33,029 nucleotides of DNA from an uncultured Erysipelotrichaceae bacterium (GTDB lineage: Bacteria > Bacillota_I > Bacilli_A > RFN20 > CAG-826): contig CACYSA010000019.1 in the NCBI GenBank assembly GCA_902777015.1, positions 1-33,029 of the forward strand, read 5' to 3'. Shown piece after piece: positions 1 to 7,401 of the stretch. A model generated the notes under the pieces. The model worked only from the letters and a program-made list of their open reading frames with translations. It was not told the DNA's origin and made no database searches. The position numbers and the translations under genes were made by a program. Positions within the stretch are counted from its first letter, which is position 1. Every line of letters begins with the position of its first letter.

Positions 1-325
1 CTTGATTTTTCGGGAAATCCCTATTCGGCGTGAGCCACCCCTTTACTCACATAAAACCTCCGCTCGCATATCCGAAAAACTGCAAGTTTCATCGGTCATG
101 GTCAATATAACATTATATTTTTTCACGCGCAATACTAAATATTATTATTCCTATAAAAAATATTTAGAATATATCGATAATTTGTAAATATTCATTTTAT
201 TAAAATACAGATCAAACAATTAGTATTAAAAGGATATTTTAAAGAGTAAATGAAATGAATCAGTATTTATTTTTATTGCAACATATCTCTCTTTTTGATA
301 CTTTTTTGTTTAGAAAGCAAGAAAG
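1..325. other. No assignable gene; GC-richer first 110 bases
   Basis: The first ~110 bases are clearly richer in G+C than the rest, then the sequence becomes very AT-rich. A 61-residue open frame on the plus strand (2-187) has no recognisable domain, no ribosome binding site and runs into the AT-rich part. On the minus strand only short frames of fewer than 25 codons are present. The GC-rich part could be the edge of a gene, RNA or mobile element that starts left of the window, but I cannot assign it. The AT-rich part probably carries the promoter of the phosphatase gene that follows; I see no convincing -35/-10 pair. Confidence 0.5.
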
Positions 326-337
326 GTGATTTGCAAA

Positions 338-1426
338 ATGAAAAAACACGCACTAGTGTTAATCGTCTTTACTGTCCTTTCAACGAGTTGCCAAAAGAAT
401 AGTAGTATTCCTAGTAGCGAAGAAAAGGCAGATGCTGATAAGGGAAAAATTGTTTTACACTCAGACGTCCAAAGGGTCTTCTTATCTGGACCCCTTGAGA
501 ATGTGAATCTTTACGCTAGAGGAGCGGAAGAATTATCAAGGCCTTTAGCCCCAACATTTACTTGGGAAGAAGCAAAAGCGCCTTACACGGTATATCTTTC
601 CGATAATTATAACTACTCTAACGCACTGACTTACTCCGTAGATGACGCTAAAATATCGTTTAGCAATCTAAAGATTAATACCAAATATTATTATCAAGTA
701 ATGTCTGGTGATGAAGTTATCAAACAGGATACCTTCGAAACGTCATCACAATTAGTGAGAAATTTATATATTTCCGGAGTAACAAACGCTCGTGACTTAG
801 GTGGCTACACGACGAAGGAAGGTGTAGTTAAGCAAGGCGTCTTATTCCGTATGGGAAGACTTAATAAAAACGATGTTGAAGAAGTGGATGTGAGAATCAC
901 TTCTAAAGGCATCGACGCTATGATTAATGAATTAAAGGTGAAAACCGAGATTGATTTAAGAATGGTGGATAATAATGAAGTCGGTGGTTTGACTGAAGGA
1001 ACAAGTGTTATTGGTAATAATGTTAAATATTATCAATGCCCAATGGATTACACCGAAACAATGGATAAAGGGGATAATGATAAATCCTTAAGAAAAGTAT
1101 TTACTATCTTAGGTGATAAGAACAATTACCCAGCGTTCTTCCATTGCTCAATCGGTACAGATCGTACTGGTTATGTCGCTTGGTTAATTAATAGCATCCT
1201 TGGTGTTAGTGAAGATGATTTGTGGAGAGATTATCTCTTCTCAAACTTCGGTAATATCGGTGGTTTACGCGATAAGAGTTATATCGAAAACGGTTATGTC
1301 AAAATGATTAAAGAAACTGAAGGAAATTCTTTAAAAGAAAAGACAATTAACTTCTTACTTAAAAAAGGCGTAAAGCAACAAGACATCAATACTATTCAAG
1401 AAATGATGCTCAATAACGAAGATTAA
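338..1426 (+). CDS. Tyrosine-protein phosphatase lipoprotein (Y_phosphatase3 family)
   Basis: A 362-residue exported lipoprotein, probably a phosphotyrosine (or phosphoinositide-like) phosphatase on the outer face of the membrane. The N-terminus has a KK start, a hydrophobic stretch and the lipobox-like LSTSC. Residues ~60-140 look like an Fn3-type beta sandwich. The catalytic domain follows: NARDLGGY near residue 150 and the P-loop HCSIGTDRTG, with nucleophile Cys270 and Arg276, the CX5R signature of PF13350-type enzymes. An earlier in-frame GTG at 326 is possible, but AAAGGTGAT sits 7 bases before the ATG at 338, so that start is preferred. Substrate is unknown. The gene stands alone and ends at a clear terminator. 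Confidence 0.88.
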   Translation: MKKHALVLIVFTVLSTSCQKNSSIPSSEEKADADKGKIVLHSDVQRVFLSGPLENVNLYARGAEELSRPLAPTFTWEEAKAPYTVYLSDNYNYSNALTYSVDDAKISFSNLKINTKYYYQVMSGDEVIKQDTFETSSQLVRNLYISGVTNARDLGGYTTKEGVVKQGVLFRMGRLNKNDVEEVDVRITSKGIDAMINELKVKTEIDLRMVDNNEVGGLTEGTSVIGNNVKYYQCPMDYTETMDKGDNDKSLRKVFTILGDKNNYPAFFHCSIGTDRTGYVAWLINSILGVSEDDLWRDYLFSNFGNIGGLRDKSYIENGYVKMIKETEGNSLKEKTINFLLKKGVKQQDINTIQEMMLNNED

Positions 1427-1436
1427 TGGTTGATTT

Positions 1437-1472
1437 AGTCCCAAATCCTTAACCGGATAAGGGACTTTTTTA
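1437..1472 (+). terminator. Rho-independent terminator
   Basis: AGTCCC at 1437-1442 pairs with GGGACT at 1461-1466, with inner pairing ATCC/GGAT, followed by a run of T. It lies 11 bases after the phosphatase stop. Confidence 0.9.
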
Positions 1473-1558
1473 TTATTATCGAAACGTAGTGAAGATAAAA
1501 ACCGGGTGCTATGCACGTGAGAATCGAAATAGCTTCCTGTGATGTGAAAAAAACCTCA

Positions 1559-1597
1559 TGTTATAATCAAAAAGGCTGACAACCGTTTGATATAACA
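1559..1597 (+). repeat. IS200-type left-end hairpin (remnant)
   Basis: TGTTAT at 1559-1564 pairs with ATAACA at 1592-1597, and inside it ATCAAA at 1566-1571 pairs with TTTGAT at 1586-1591, then GG/CC around a 7-base loop. It ends directly before the GGAGG ribosome binding site of the broken transposase gene. IS200 elements carry such a hairpin upstream of tnpA, where it limits transcription from outside and translation. The outer edge of the element is not visible. Confidence 0.65.
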
Positions 1598-1609
1598 GGA
1601 GGTGTATCC

Positions 1610-1672
1610 ATGGATGACGATTTAAGTTTATCACACACGAGGTGGAACTGTAAGTATCACATCGTGTTCATT
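1610..1672 (+). pseudogene. tnpA: Truncated IS200/IS605-family TnpA (N-terminal remnant)
   Basis: After AGGAGG and an ATG at 1610 the frame reads MDDD, then LSLSHTRWNCKYHIVF. This is the well-conserved start of IS200-type Y1 transposases (SL-S-H-T-K/R-W-N-C-K-Y-H-I-V-F). Similarity stops near 1670, where AAPKYRRK-like sequence would be expected. The frame instead continues for about 15 unrelated codons to a stop inside the DUF3990 gene. The catalytic HUH motif and Tyr are absent, so the remnant cannot be active. The break coincides with the start of the DUF3990-HTH module, which suggests that the module arrived by, or caused, the disruption. Confidence 0.8.
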
Positions 1673-1682
1673 ATATTTTGGT

Positions 1683-2321
1683 ATGAAAGTCTATCATGGA
1701 AGCAAACTAATTATTAAAAAACCGAATGTTAATGGCTCCAAAAAATATAATGATTATGGACCAGCTTTTTATCTAACTAGAGACTTAAGTAGCGCTCATG
1801 AGTGGGCGTGTAGAAATGGCTCCATTGGTTATGTGAACTCTTATGAATTCAACAATCGTGAATTAAAAGTTCTAGATTTGACTGATAAAAGTAAGTTTTC
1901 TGTTCTTAATTGGTTGGCGGTTTTAATGCATTATCGCGATTTAGATGATAGCTTTGTTAACAGCTTCAGTGCTCGTTTAGAGTTTTTAGAAAAGAATTAT
2001 TTTATTGACGTTTTAAAATATGATTACGTTATTGGCTATCGCGCTGATGACGCATATTTTAGATTCCCGTTAGATTTCATCAGGGGCAACATTACTCTCG
2101 AACAACTTGAACAATCTTTTGAATTAGGGAAGCTAGGCGTCCAATATGTTTTAATTAGCCAAAGAGCGATTGATCGATTGACATATATTGAATCAGTTTT
2201 ATCAGATGAAAAATACGTCGATAAATATTTTGAAAACGTTAGATCTGCAACAAAAAGATATGACTTATTATCTAAGGAAGCGGACGGAATTAGAATTCTT
2301 GACATCATGAAAGGACAATAA
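1683..2321 (+). CDS. DUF3990 protein, ADP-ribosyltransferase-like, putative toxin
   Basis: A 212-residue soluble protein. Features of DUF3990 are visible: YHGS at residues 4-7, DYGPAFYLT at 24-32, HEWA at 39-42, a GYRADDAYF segment at ~118-126 and QYVLIS at 154-159. In the ADP-ribosyltransferase/PARP fold the His of the first strand (His5), the Tyr of FYLT (Tyr30) and a late polar residue line the NAD site. That catalytic reading is inference from the fold family. The next gene starts one base after the stop and carries an HTH domain, so the pair resembles toxin-antitoxin modules such as RES-Xre. There is no clear ribosome binding site; a TATATT box at 1672-1677 lies only 5 bases before the ATG, which fits a leaderless mRNA. 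Confidence 0.72.
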   Translation: MKVYHGSKLIIKKPNVNGSKKYNDYGPAFYLTRDLSSAHEWACRNGSIGYVNSYEFNNRELKVLDLTDKSKFSVLNWLAVLMHYRDLDDSFVNSFSARLEFLEKNYFIDVLKYDYVIGYRADDAYFRFPLDFIRGNITLEQLEQSFELGKLGVQYVLISQRAIDRLTYIESVLSDEKYVDKYFENVRSATKRYDLLSKEADGIRILDIMKGQ

Positions 2322-2322
2322 A

Positions 2323-2949
2323 ATGATTTATCTTTCCGATGACTACGTTAATAAGTATCAAGATGCGCTGGGTTATGTTATTGGCAGGGCGATTAGTGAA
2401 GGATTTGCTCCTCGACACATCGAAAAAGCAATTGCCTATTCATCTCCTTTTTCTATGTTTGAAAAGTCTAATATTACTGATATCGCTTTTTCGTCATATG
2501 AAAAGCTGTATGAGACTATTTTTGATACGAAATATATCAATGAATATAAGTATAATCCTTATGATTGCTTTGGTTGGCTAGGGTATACATATATCCGCTT
2601 ATTTTTTGATTTAAGAATCACTTTCGAGGCGCTTTTTATTATCCTTCCAATTGATAAGGCTATTAATATGTACCATCTTTATCACGAAATGGATTATCGT
2701 CAAACATTGGAAACTGTAAAAGAGAGTATTAAATATACGATATTTGATGTAATCATGAAAACTAAAAACATTTCCGCTAAGCGATTATCAGAATTATCTA
2801 ATATTTCTGTCTCAACAATTTCTTCTTTACGCTACGGCAGTAGAGATATTAATAAGTTAGAAGTATCTTCGTGCTTAAAAATCGCTAATGCACTTAATGT
2901 TAAGACCGAGTCATTATTAACTGACATAAACCTAATATTAGAAAAATAA
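2323..2949 (+). CDS. Xre-type helix-turn-helix protein, putative antitoxin/regulator
   Basis: A 208-residue protein with a Cro/C1-type HTH domain at its C-terminus (~145-200; SAKRLSELSNISVSTISSLR covers the first helices). The first ~140 residues are helical, with conserved-looking aromatic segments (WLGYTYIRLF), and match no domain I can name. It begins one base after the DUF3990 stop and the two must be co-transcribed. By analogy with two-gene modules in which an ART-fold toxin is paired with an Xre protein, it could neutralise its partner and repress the operon; this is inference. The order toxin first, regulator second, differs from most type II modules. I see no strong terminator after it. 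Confidence 0.72.
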   Translation: MIYLSDDYVNKYQDALGYVIGRAISEGFAPRHIEKAIAYSSPFSMFEKSNITDIAFSSYEKLYETIFDTKYINEYKYNPYDCFGWLGYTYIRLFFDLRITFEALFIILPIDKAINMYHLYHEMDYRQTLETVKESIKYTIFDVIMKTKNISAKRLSELSNISVSTISSLRYGSRDINKLEVSSCLKIANALNVKTESLLTDINLILEK

Positions 2950-3033
2950 AGACACTCGTTCAACTTCAAAAAAGACTTTATACTACATCTATTTCTGTCA
3001 CTTTTTCTTTACGTTAATTTTATTAAAAAATTA

Positions 3034-3062
3034 TTAACATTCACGCGTGCATAATCTATACT
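3034..3062 (+). promoter_or_regulatory. Promoter with palindrome in the spacer
   Basis: TTAACA at 3034-3039, a 17-base spacer and TATACT at 3057-3062 form a near-consensus sigma-A promoter for the three-gene operon that begins at 3110. The spacer contains the perfect 8-base palindrome CACGCGTG (3042-3049), a possible operator half-turn from RNA polymerase. Confidence 0.65.
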
Positions 3063-3109
3063 TAAATAGTGTTTTTTCTTTGTGGAAAAGACTTAAAGGA
3101 GATACCCCT

Positions 3110-4531
3110 ATGAAATACGATGTCGTGATTGTTGGAGCGGGCCCAAGCGGATATTTTTGTGCCTATGAATTAGTCAACAAAAACCCAAATTTAAAGGTCC
3201 TCCTTATAGATAAGGGTCTTTCCATTGAAAAAAGACATTGTCCAGTTTTAGAACACAAATTGACTAAATGTCCAAGAAATATAAAAGGTTATCAAGAATG
3301 CTTCCCAGCTTGTTCCATCACTAATGGTTTTGGTGGGGCTGGTGCTTATTCTGATGGTAAATTTAACATTACCTCCGAATTTGGTGGTTGGTTACAAGAT
3401 TATATCGATAACGATGAGCTCATGAAACTCATCCATTATGTCGATGAAATCAATCTTAAATATGGCGCTACACCAGTGATTACTGATCCATATACCAAAG
3501 AAGTGAGAGAAATCGAAAAGAAAGCTATGTCTGTTGGCTTAAAACTTTTACATAGCAAAGTTAGACACTTAGGTACTGAAGAAAACTTAAAAATCTTAAC
3601 AAGAATATATTTAGATTTAGAAAAGAAGATTGACGCGAGATTCTCCACTGCAGTTAAAGATGTAATCGTGGAAAACGGTGTCGTTAAAGGTGTCATTACT
3701 GATAAAGATGAAAGAATCGATGCTGATTATGTCTTATTAGCGGTTGGTCGTGAAGGTAGCCAATGGTTAACAAACTTATTTGAAAAATTTGGTGTGGAAA
3801 TGACACAAAACCAAGTTGATATTGGTGTTCGTGTTGAATGTCCAAATATGGTCATGGAAGAAATCAACCAACACTTATATGAAGGTAAGTTCCTTTTTAA
3901 AGCGTCCACTGGTAGCACTGTTAGAACATTCTGCTCTAATCCAGGTGGCCACGTTGTTATGGAAAATTACCAAGGTGTGGTTAATGTTAATGGCCATTCC
4001 TATAACGATCCAAAATTATCCAGTGATAACACTAACTTTGCATTATTAGTGACTCATCACTTTGAAGAACCATTTAAGAAACCAAATGAATACGCTTTAA
4101 AGGTTTCTTCTTTAGCAAACCAATTAGCGTGTGGCTCGGTTTTAGTCCAACGCTTCGGTGATATCTTACAAGGTAGACGTAGCACAGTTAAACGTATTAA
4201 CGAAGGCTTTGTAAGACCAACATTAAAAGAAGCAGTACCAGGCGACTTAGCCTTATGCTTACCACAAAAAACAATGCAAGCGATTATCGAGATGATTAAA
4301 GTCTTAGACCACATCACTCCAGGTATCGCTACTGAACATACATTACTATATGGTGTTGAAGCGAAATATTATTCCGCTCACCCACAAATTGATAACAAAC
4401 TTGAAGTTAAAGATATTAAAAACCTCTATGTTGGTGGTGATGGTGCGGGTCTTACCCGCGGCTTAGCCCAAGCAGGAGCGTGTGGCGTTTATATTGCTAG
4501 AAACATCCTAGAGAAGAAGGGTGTTAAATAG
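3110..4531 (+). CDS. FAD-dependent dehydrogenase (COG2509-like)
   Basis: A 473-residue cytoplasmic flavoprotein. The N-terminal dinucleotide fold VIVGAGPSG starts at residue 5. A Cys-bearing stretch follows (HCPVLEHKLTKC, then CFPAC) and leads into NGFGGAGAYSDGKF, the hallmark of the uncharacterised COG2509 dehydrogenases. The C-terminus has the FAD-contact motif YVGGDGAGLTRGLAQAGACG. The substrate is unknown; the clustered cysteines could hold iron-sulfur or redox disulfides. An in-frame ATG at 3047 exists, but AAAGGAG is placed 9 bases before the ATG at 3110 and the Rossmann motif begins right after it. First gene of an operon with the CofE-like and UPF0371 genes. Confidence 0.88.
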   Translation: MKYDVVIVGAGPSGYFCAYELVNKNPNLKVLLIDKGLSIEKRHCPVLEHKLTKCPRNIKGYQECFPACSITNGFGGAGAYSDGKFNITSEFGGWLQDYIDNDELMKLIHYVDEINLKYGATPVITDPYTKEVREIEKKAMSVGLKLLHSKVRHLGTEENLKILTRIYLDLEKKIDARFSTAVKDVIVENGVVKGVITDKDERIDADYVLLAVGREGSQWLTNLFEKFGVEMTQNQVDIGVRVECPNMVMEEINQHLYEGKFLFKASTGSTVRTFCSNPGGHVVMENYQGVVNVNGHSYNDPKLSSDNTNFALLVTHHFEEPFKKPNEYALKVSSLANQLACGSVLVQRFGDILQGRRSTVKRINEGFVRPTLKEAVPGDLALCLPQKTMQAIIEMIKVLDHITPGIATEHTLLYGVEAKYYSAHPQIDNKLEVKDIKNLYVGGDGAGLTRGLAQAGACGVYIARNILEKKGVK

Positions 4532-4546
4532 AAGGAGAACAAAATT

Positions 4547-5737
4547 ATGAGATGTGTTGGTGTGACATCTAGGGGTATCAGACTCCCCGTATTAAAAACT
4601 GGTGATGACTTAAGAAAGATTGTTGTCGAATCAGTTTTAAAAGCCTCTGAAAATGAAGGATTTAAGTTCCATGATCGCGATGTTGTCGCAATCACCGAAA
4701 GTATCGTCGCCCGTTGCCAAGGCAATTACGCCTCTGTCGACAATATCGCTGACGATGTGAGAAAGAAAACCGGTGGCGATGAAGTAGCGGTCATTTTTCC
4801 TATTTTAAGTAGAAATAGATTTGCTATTCTCTTAAAAGGTATCGCTAGAGGTGTGAAGAAAGTTTATTTAATGCTTTCTTACCCAAGTGATGAAGTTGGT
4901 AATGCTTTAATTACCGCTGATCAAGTATACGAAGCTGGTATTAACCCATACAGCGACGTATTAACATTAGAAAAATATCGTGAATTATTTGGCTATAGAG
5001 TCCATGAATTCACTGGTGTCGACTACGTCGACTACTATAAAAAGTTAATTGAAGAACAAGGTGCGGAAGCTGTCATTATCTTTGCTAACCGCGCTGAAGC
5101 AATCTTAAATTACACAAAGAAAATCTTAACATGTGACATTCACACAAGATTTGCCACAAAACGTTTATTAAAAGATAAAGGTGCTGAATTAGTTTTAGCC
5201 CTTGATGATATTTTAACCGCACCAGTTAATGGTTCTGGTTATAACGAAAAATATGGTTTATTAGGCACCAATAAAGCCACTGAAGAAACCGTTAAATTAT
5301 TCCCAAGAGATGGTCAATCTCTCGTTGAAGGTGTACAAGCTGATTTATTAGAAAAAACCGGCAAACACGTGGAAGTAATGGTGTACGGTGATGGTGCTTT
5401 TAAAGATCCACAAGGTAAGATTTGGGAATTAGCAGACCCAGTTGTTTCCCCGTTCCACACAGTGGGCTTAAAAGGAACACCTAATGAATTAAAACTCAAA
5501 TATTTAGCGGATAATGCCTATAAAGGCTTAAAAGGTAAAGAACTCGCTGACGCGATTAAAGAAGATATCAAAGCTAAAGAAAAAGACCTCGTTGGTAAAA
5601 TGGCTAGCGAAGGCACAACCCCAAGACAAATCACTGACTTATTAGGTTCTTTATGTGACTTAACAAGTGGTTCTGGTGATAAAGGTACACCAGTTGTCTT
5701 AATTCAAGGATATTTCGACACTTATGCCGACGAGTAA
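4547..5737 (+). CDS. Coenzyme F420-0:L-glutamate ligase-like protein
   Basis: A 396-residue protein of the F420_ligase (CofE, PF01996) family in the long form found in Firmicutes. Visible signs are the N-terminal VGVTSRGIRLPVL, the conserved segment DRDVVAITESIVARCQGN and the late GDGAFKDPQGKIWELADPVV. CofE adds glutamate to F420-0 with GTP, but these bacteria are not known to make F420, so the true acceptor is probably different (inference). GAAGGAG precedes the ATG, 15 bases after the FAD dehydrogenase stop. Its 3' end overlaps the UPF0371 gene by 14 bases, so the two are translationally linked. Confidence 0.8.
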   Translation: MRCVGVTSRGIRLPVLKTGDDLRKIVVESVLKASENEGFKFHDRDVVAITESIVARCQGNYASVDNIADDVRKKTGGDEVAVIFPILSRNRFAILLKGIARGVKKVYLMLSYPSDEVGNALITADQVYEAGINPYSDVLTLEKYRELFGYRVHEFTGVDYVDYYKKLIEEQGAEAVIIFANRAEAILNYTKKILTCDIHTRFATKRLLKDKGAELVLALDDILTAPVNGSGYNEKYGLLGTNKATEETVKLFPRDGQSLVEGVQADLLEKTGKHVEVMVYGDGAFKDPQGKIWELADPVVSPFHTVGLKGTPNELKLKYLADNAYKGLKGKELADAIKEDIKAKEKDLVGKMASEGTTPRQITDLLGSLCDLTSGSGDKGTPVVLIQGYFDTYADE

Positions 5738-7220
5738 AAAGAAAATAGCATTTGATAATAAAAAATATCTGAAAATCCAACGTCAGGAAATTTTAAAACG
5801 CATTAAATCCTTCGGTGGAAAACTTTATCTTGAATTCGGTGGTAAGCTATTTGATGACTTCCACGCGAGTAGAGTTCTTCCAGGTTTTGAACCAGATTCA
5901 AAACTTCAAATGTTACTCACATTAAAGGATGATGCGGAAATCGTTATGGCGGTCAACGCTAACGACATCAAAACAAACAAAGTTAGAAATGACTTAGGTA
6001 TTACATACGAATCCGAAGTTGAAAGATTAATCGATGCTTATCAAGCAGCGGGTTTATATGTCAGTAGCGTGGTCTTCTGTTTCTATGAAGATAGCCCAGT
6101 ATTAAAACAATTTGCCACGAAACTTAAAAAGAATGGCATCAAGGTCTATAAACACTACACAATCGCTGGTTATCCACATAACTTGGTCTCTGTTTTCGGC
6201 AGTGATGGTTTTGAAAAGAACGAATATGTTGAAACCACAAAACCATTAATCGTTGTGACTGCGCCAGGCCCGGGTTCAGGCAAGATGGCTGTCTGTTTAA
6301 GTCAGTTATACCATGATATGAACCGCGGTATTAAATCTGGTTACGCTAAATACGAAACATTCCCAGTATGGAATCTTCCACTTAATCACCCAGTTAACTT
6401 AGCTTATGAAGCAGCGACAGTTGACTTAGCTGATGTTAACATGATTGACCCATACCATTTAGCGGCATATGGTTTAACAACCACTAACTACAATAGAGAT
6501 ATTGAAACATTCCCATTATTAAAGACCATATTTGAAAAGATTTATGGTACATCCCCATATAAATCACCAACAGATATGGGTGTTAACATGGTTGGTTTCG
6601 CTATCGTCAACGATAAAGCGGCATGTGAGGCAAGTAAACAAGAAATCATCCGTCGCTATTACCAAGCTAAGAAGAATGTCTATTTAGGTAAATTCGATGA
6701 TGACACAATTGTTAAAGAAGAATCATTAATGACCGCAGTTGGTGTCACTATTGCCGATAGACCAACAGTCGCGGCTTGCTTAGATAAAGCTAAAAAGTGC
6801 AAAGAAAGAGTAGTGGCTATTGAATTACCAAATGGCAAAATCATTACTGGTAAGCGTTCCATATTATTAGGCGCTCCAGCGGCTATGCTACTTAATACAC
6901 TTAAATATTTAGGTAAGATTGATGATAGTATTCATTTAATTTCACCACACGTGGTTACCCCAATGGCAGATCTTAAAACTGGTCCATTAAAGAAAGAAAA
7001 CCCACGTATTAGATCTGAAGAAATTTTAATTGCCTTAGCTATTCAAGCAAGTAGTAACCCACTCGCGGAATTAGCCTTAAAACAATTAGGTAAATTGAAA
7101 GGTTCTGAAGCGCATTGTTCATGTATCTTGTCTGACGCTGATTTAAGAACATTAACCGCTTTAGGCATCAACGTCACTGAAGAACCTGTCGGGTACGCGC
7201 ACAAACTATATTTTAAATAA
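5724..7220 (+). CDS. UPF0371 / DUF1846 protein
   Basis: A 498-residue protein with the usual length and features of the UPF0371 family (PF08903): KRIKSFGGKLYLEFGGKLFDD near the start, the P-loop-like APGPGSGKM at residues 180-188, LPLNHPVNLAYEAATVDL, and a C-terminal segment beginning KGSEAHCSCILS. The biochemical function of the family is unsettled; the glycine-rich GPGSGK suggests nucleotide binding. The start lies inside the 3' end of the CofE-like gene in another frame. A weak AAGGA is about 14 bases upstream, so translation is probably coupled. The gene ends the operon at a terminator. Confidence 0.9.
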   Translation: MPTSKKKIAFDNKKYLKIQRQEILKRIKSFGGKLYLEFGGKLFDDFHASRVLPGFEPDSKLQMLLTLKDDAEIVMAVNANDIKTNKVRNDLGITYESEVERLIDAYQAAGLYVSSVVFCFYEDSPVLKQFATKLKKNGIKVYKHYTIAGYPHNLVSVFGSDGFEKNEYVETTKPLIVVTAPGPGSGKMAVCLSQLYHDMNRGIKSGYAKYETFPVWNLPLNHPVNLAYEAATVDLADVNMIDPYHLAAYGLTTTNYNRDIETFPLLKTIFEKIYGTSPYKSPTDMGVNMVGFAIVNDKAACEASKQEIIRRYYQAKKNVYLGKFDDDTIVKEESLMTAVGVTIADRPTVAACLDKAKKCKERVVAIELPNGKIITGKRSILLGAPAAMLLNTLKYLGKIDDSIHLISPHVVTPMADLKTGPLKKENPRIRSEEILIALAIQASSNPLAELALKQLGKLKGSEAHCSCILSDADLRTLTALGINVTEEPVGYAHKLYFK

Positions 7221-7256
7221 TTTATTGATTATATCTTAATTTATTTATTAAAGAGG

Positions 7257-7284
7257 AAAGAGCAAATCGCTCTTTTCTTTTTTC
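7257..7284 (+). terminator. Rho-independent terminator of the dehydrogenase/CofE/UPF0371 operon
   Basis: AAAGAGC at 7257-7263 pairs with GCTCTTT at 7269-7275 around a 5-base loop and is followed by a T-rich tract. Confidence 0.88.
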
Positions 7285-7343
7285 TAAATAACAAAATAGT
7301 CATATTTTTTAAATATAAGGTGGATAATAATAGTATCGTAATC

Positions 7344-7374
7344 GTTTGTATTCGTTAGAAACAAACAACATAAT
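7344..7374 (+). promoter_or_regulatory. Putative promoter and inverted repeat before first GH3 gene
   Basis: TTGTAT at 7346-7351 is 17 bases from CATAAT at 7369-7374. An inverted repeat, GTTTGT at 7344-7349 and ACAAAC at 7361-7366, overlaps the -35 box and spacer and could be an operator. The -35 match is weak, so the call is tentative. Confidence 0.4.
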
Positions 7375-7401
7375 TTTTCATAATAAGAAAGGAATTTTTT
7401 C

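Noticed and set aside
2..187. 61-residue open frame at the left edge
   Set aside because: No recognisable motif, no ribosome binding site and it crosses an abrupt change in base composition.
3047..3109. Longer N-terminus for the FAD dehydrogenase
   Set aside because: The extra 21 residues overlap the promoter -10 region, and the Shine-Dalgarno sequence and Rossmann motif point to ATG 3110.
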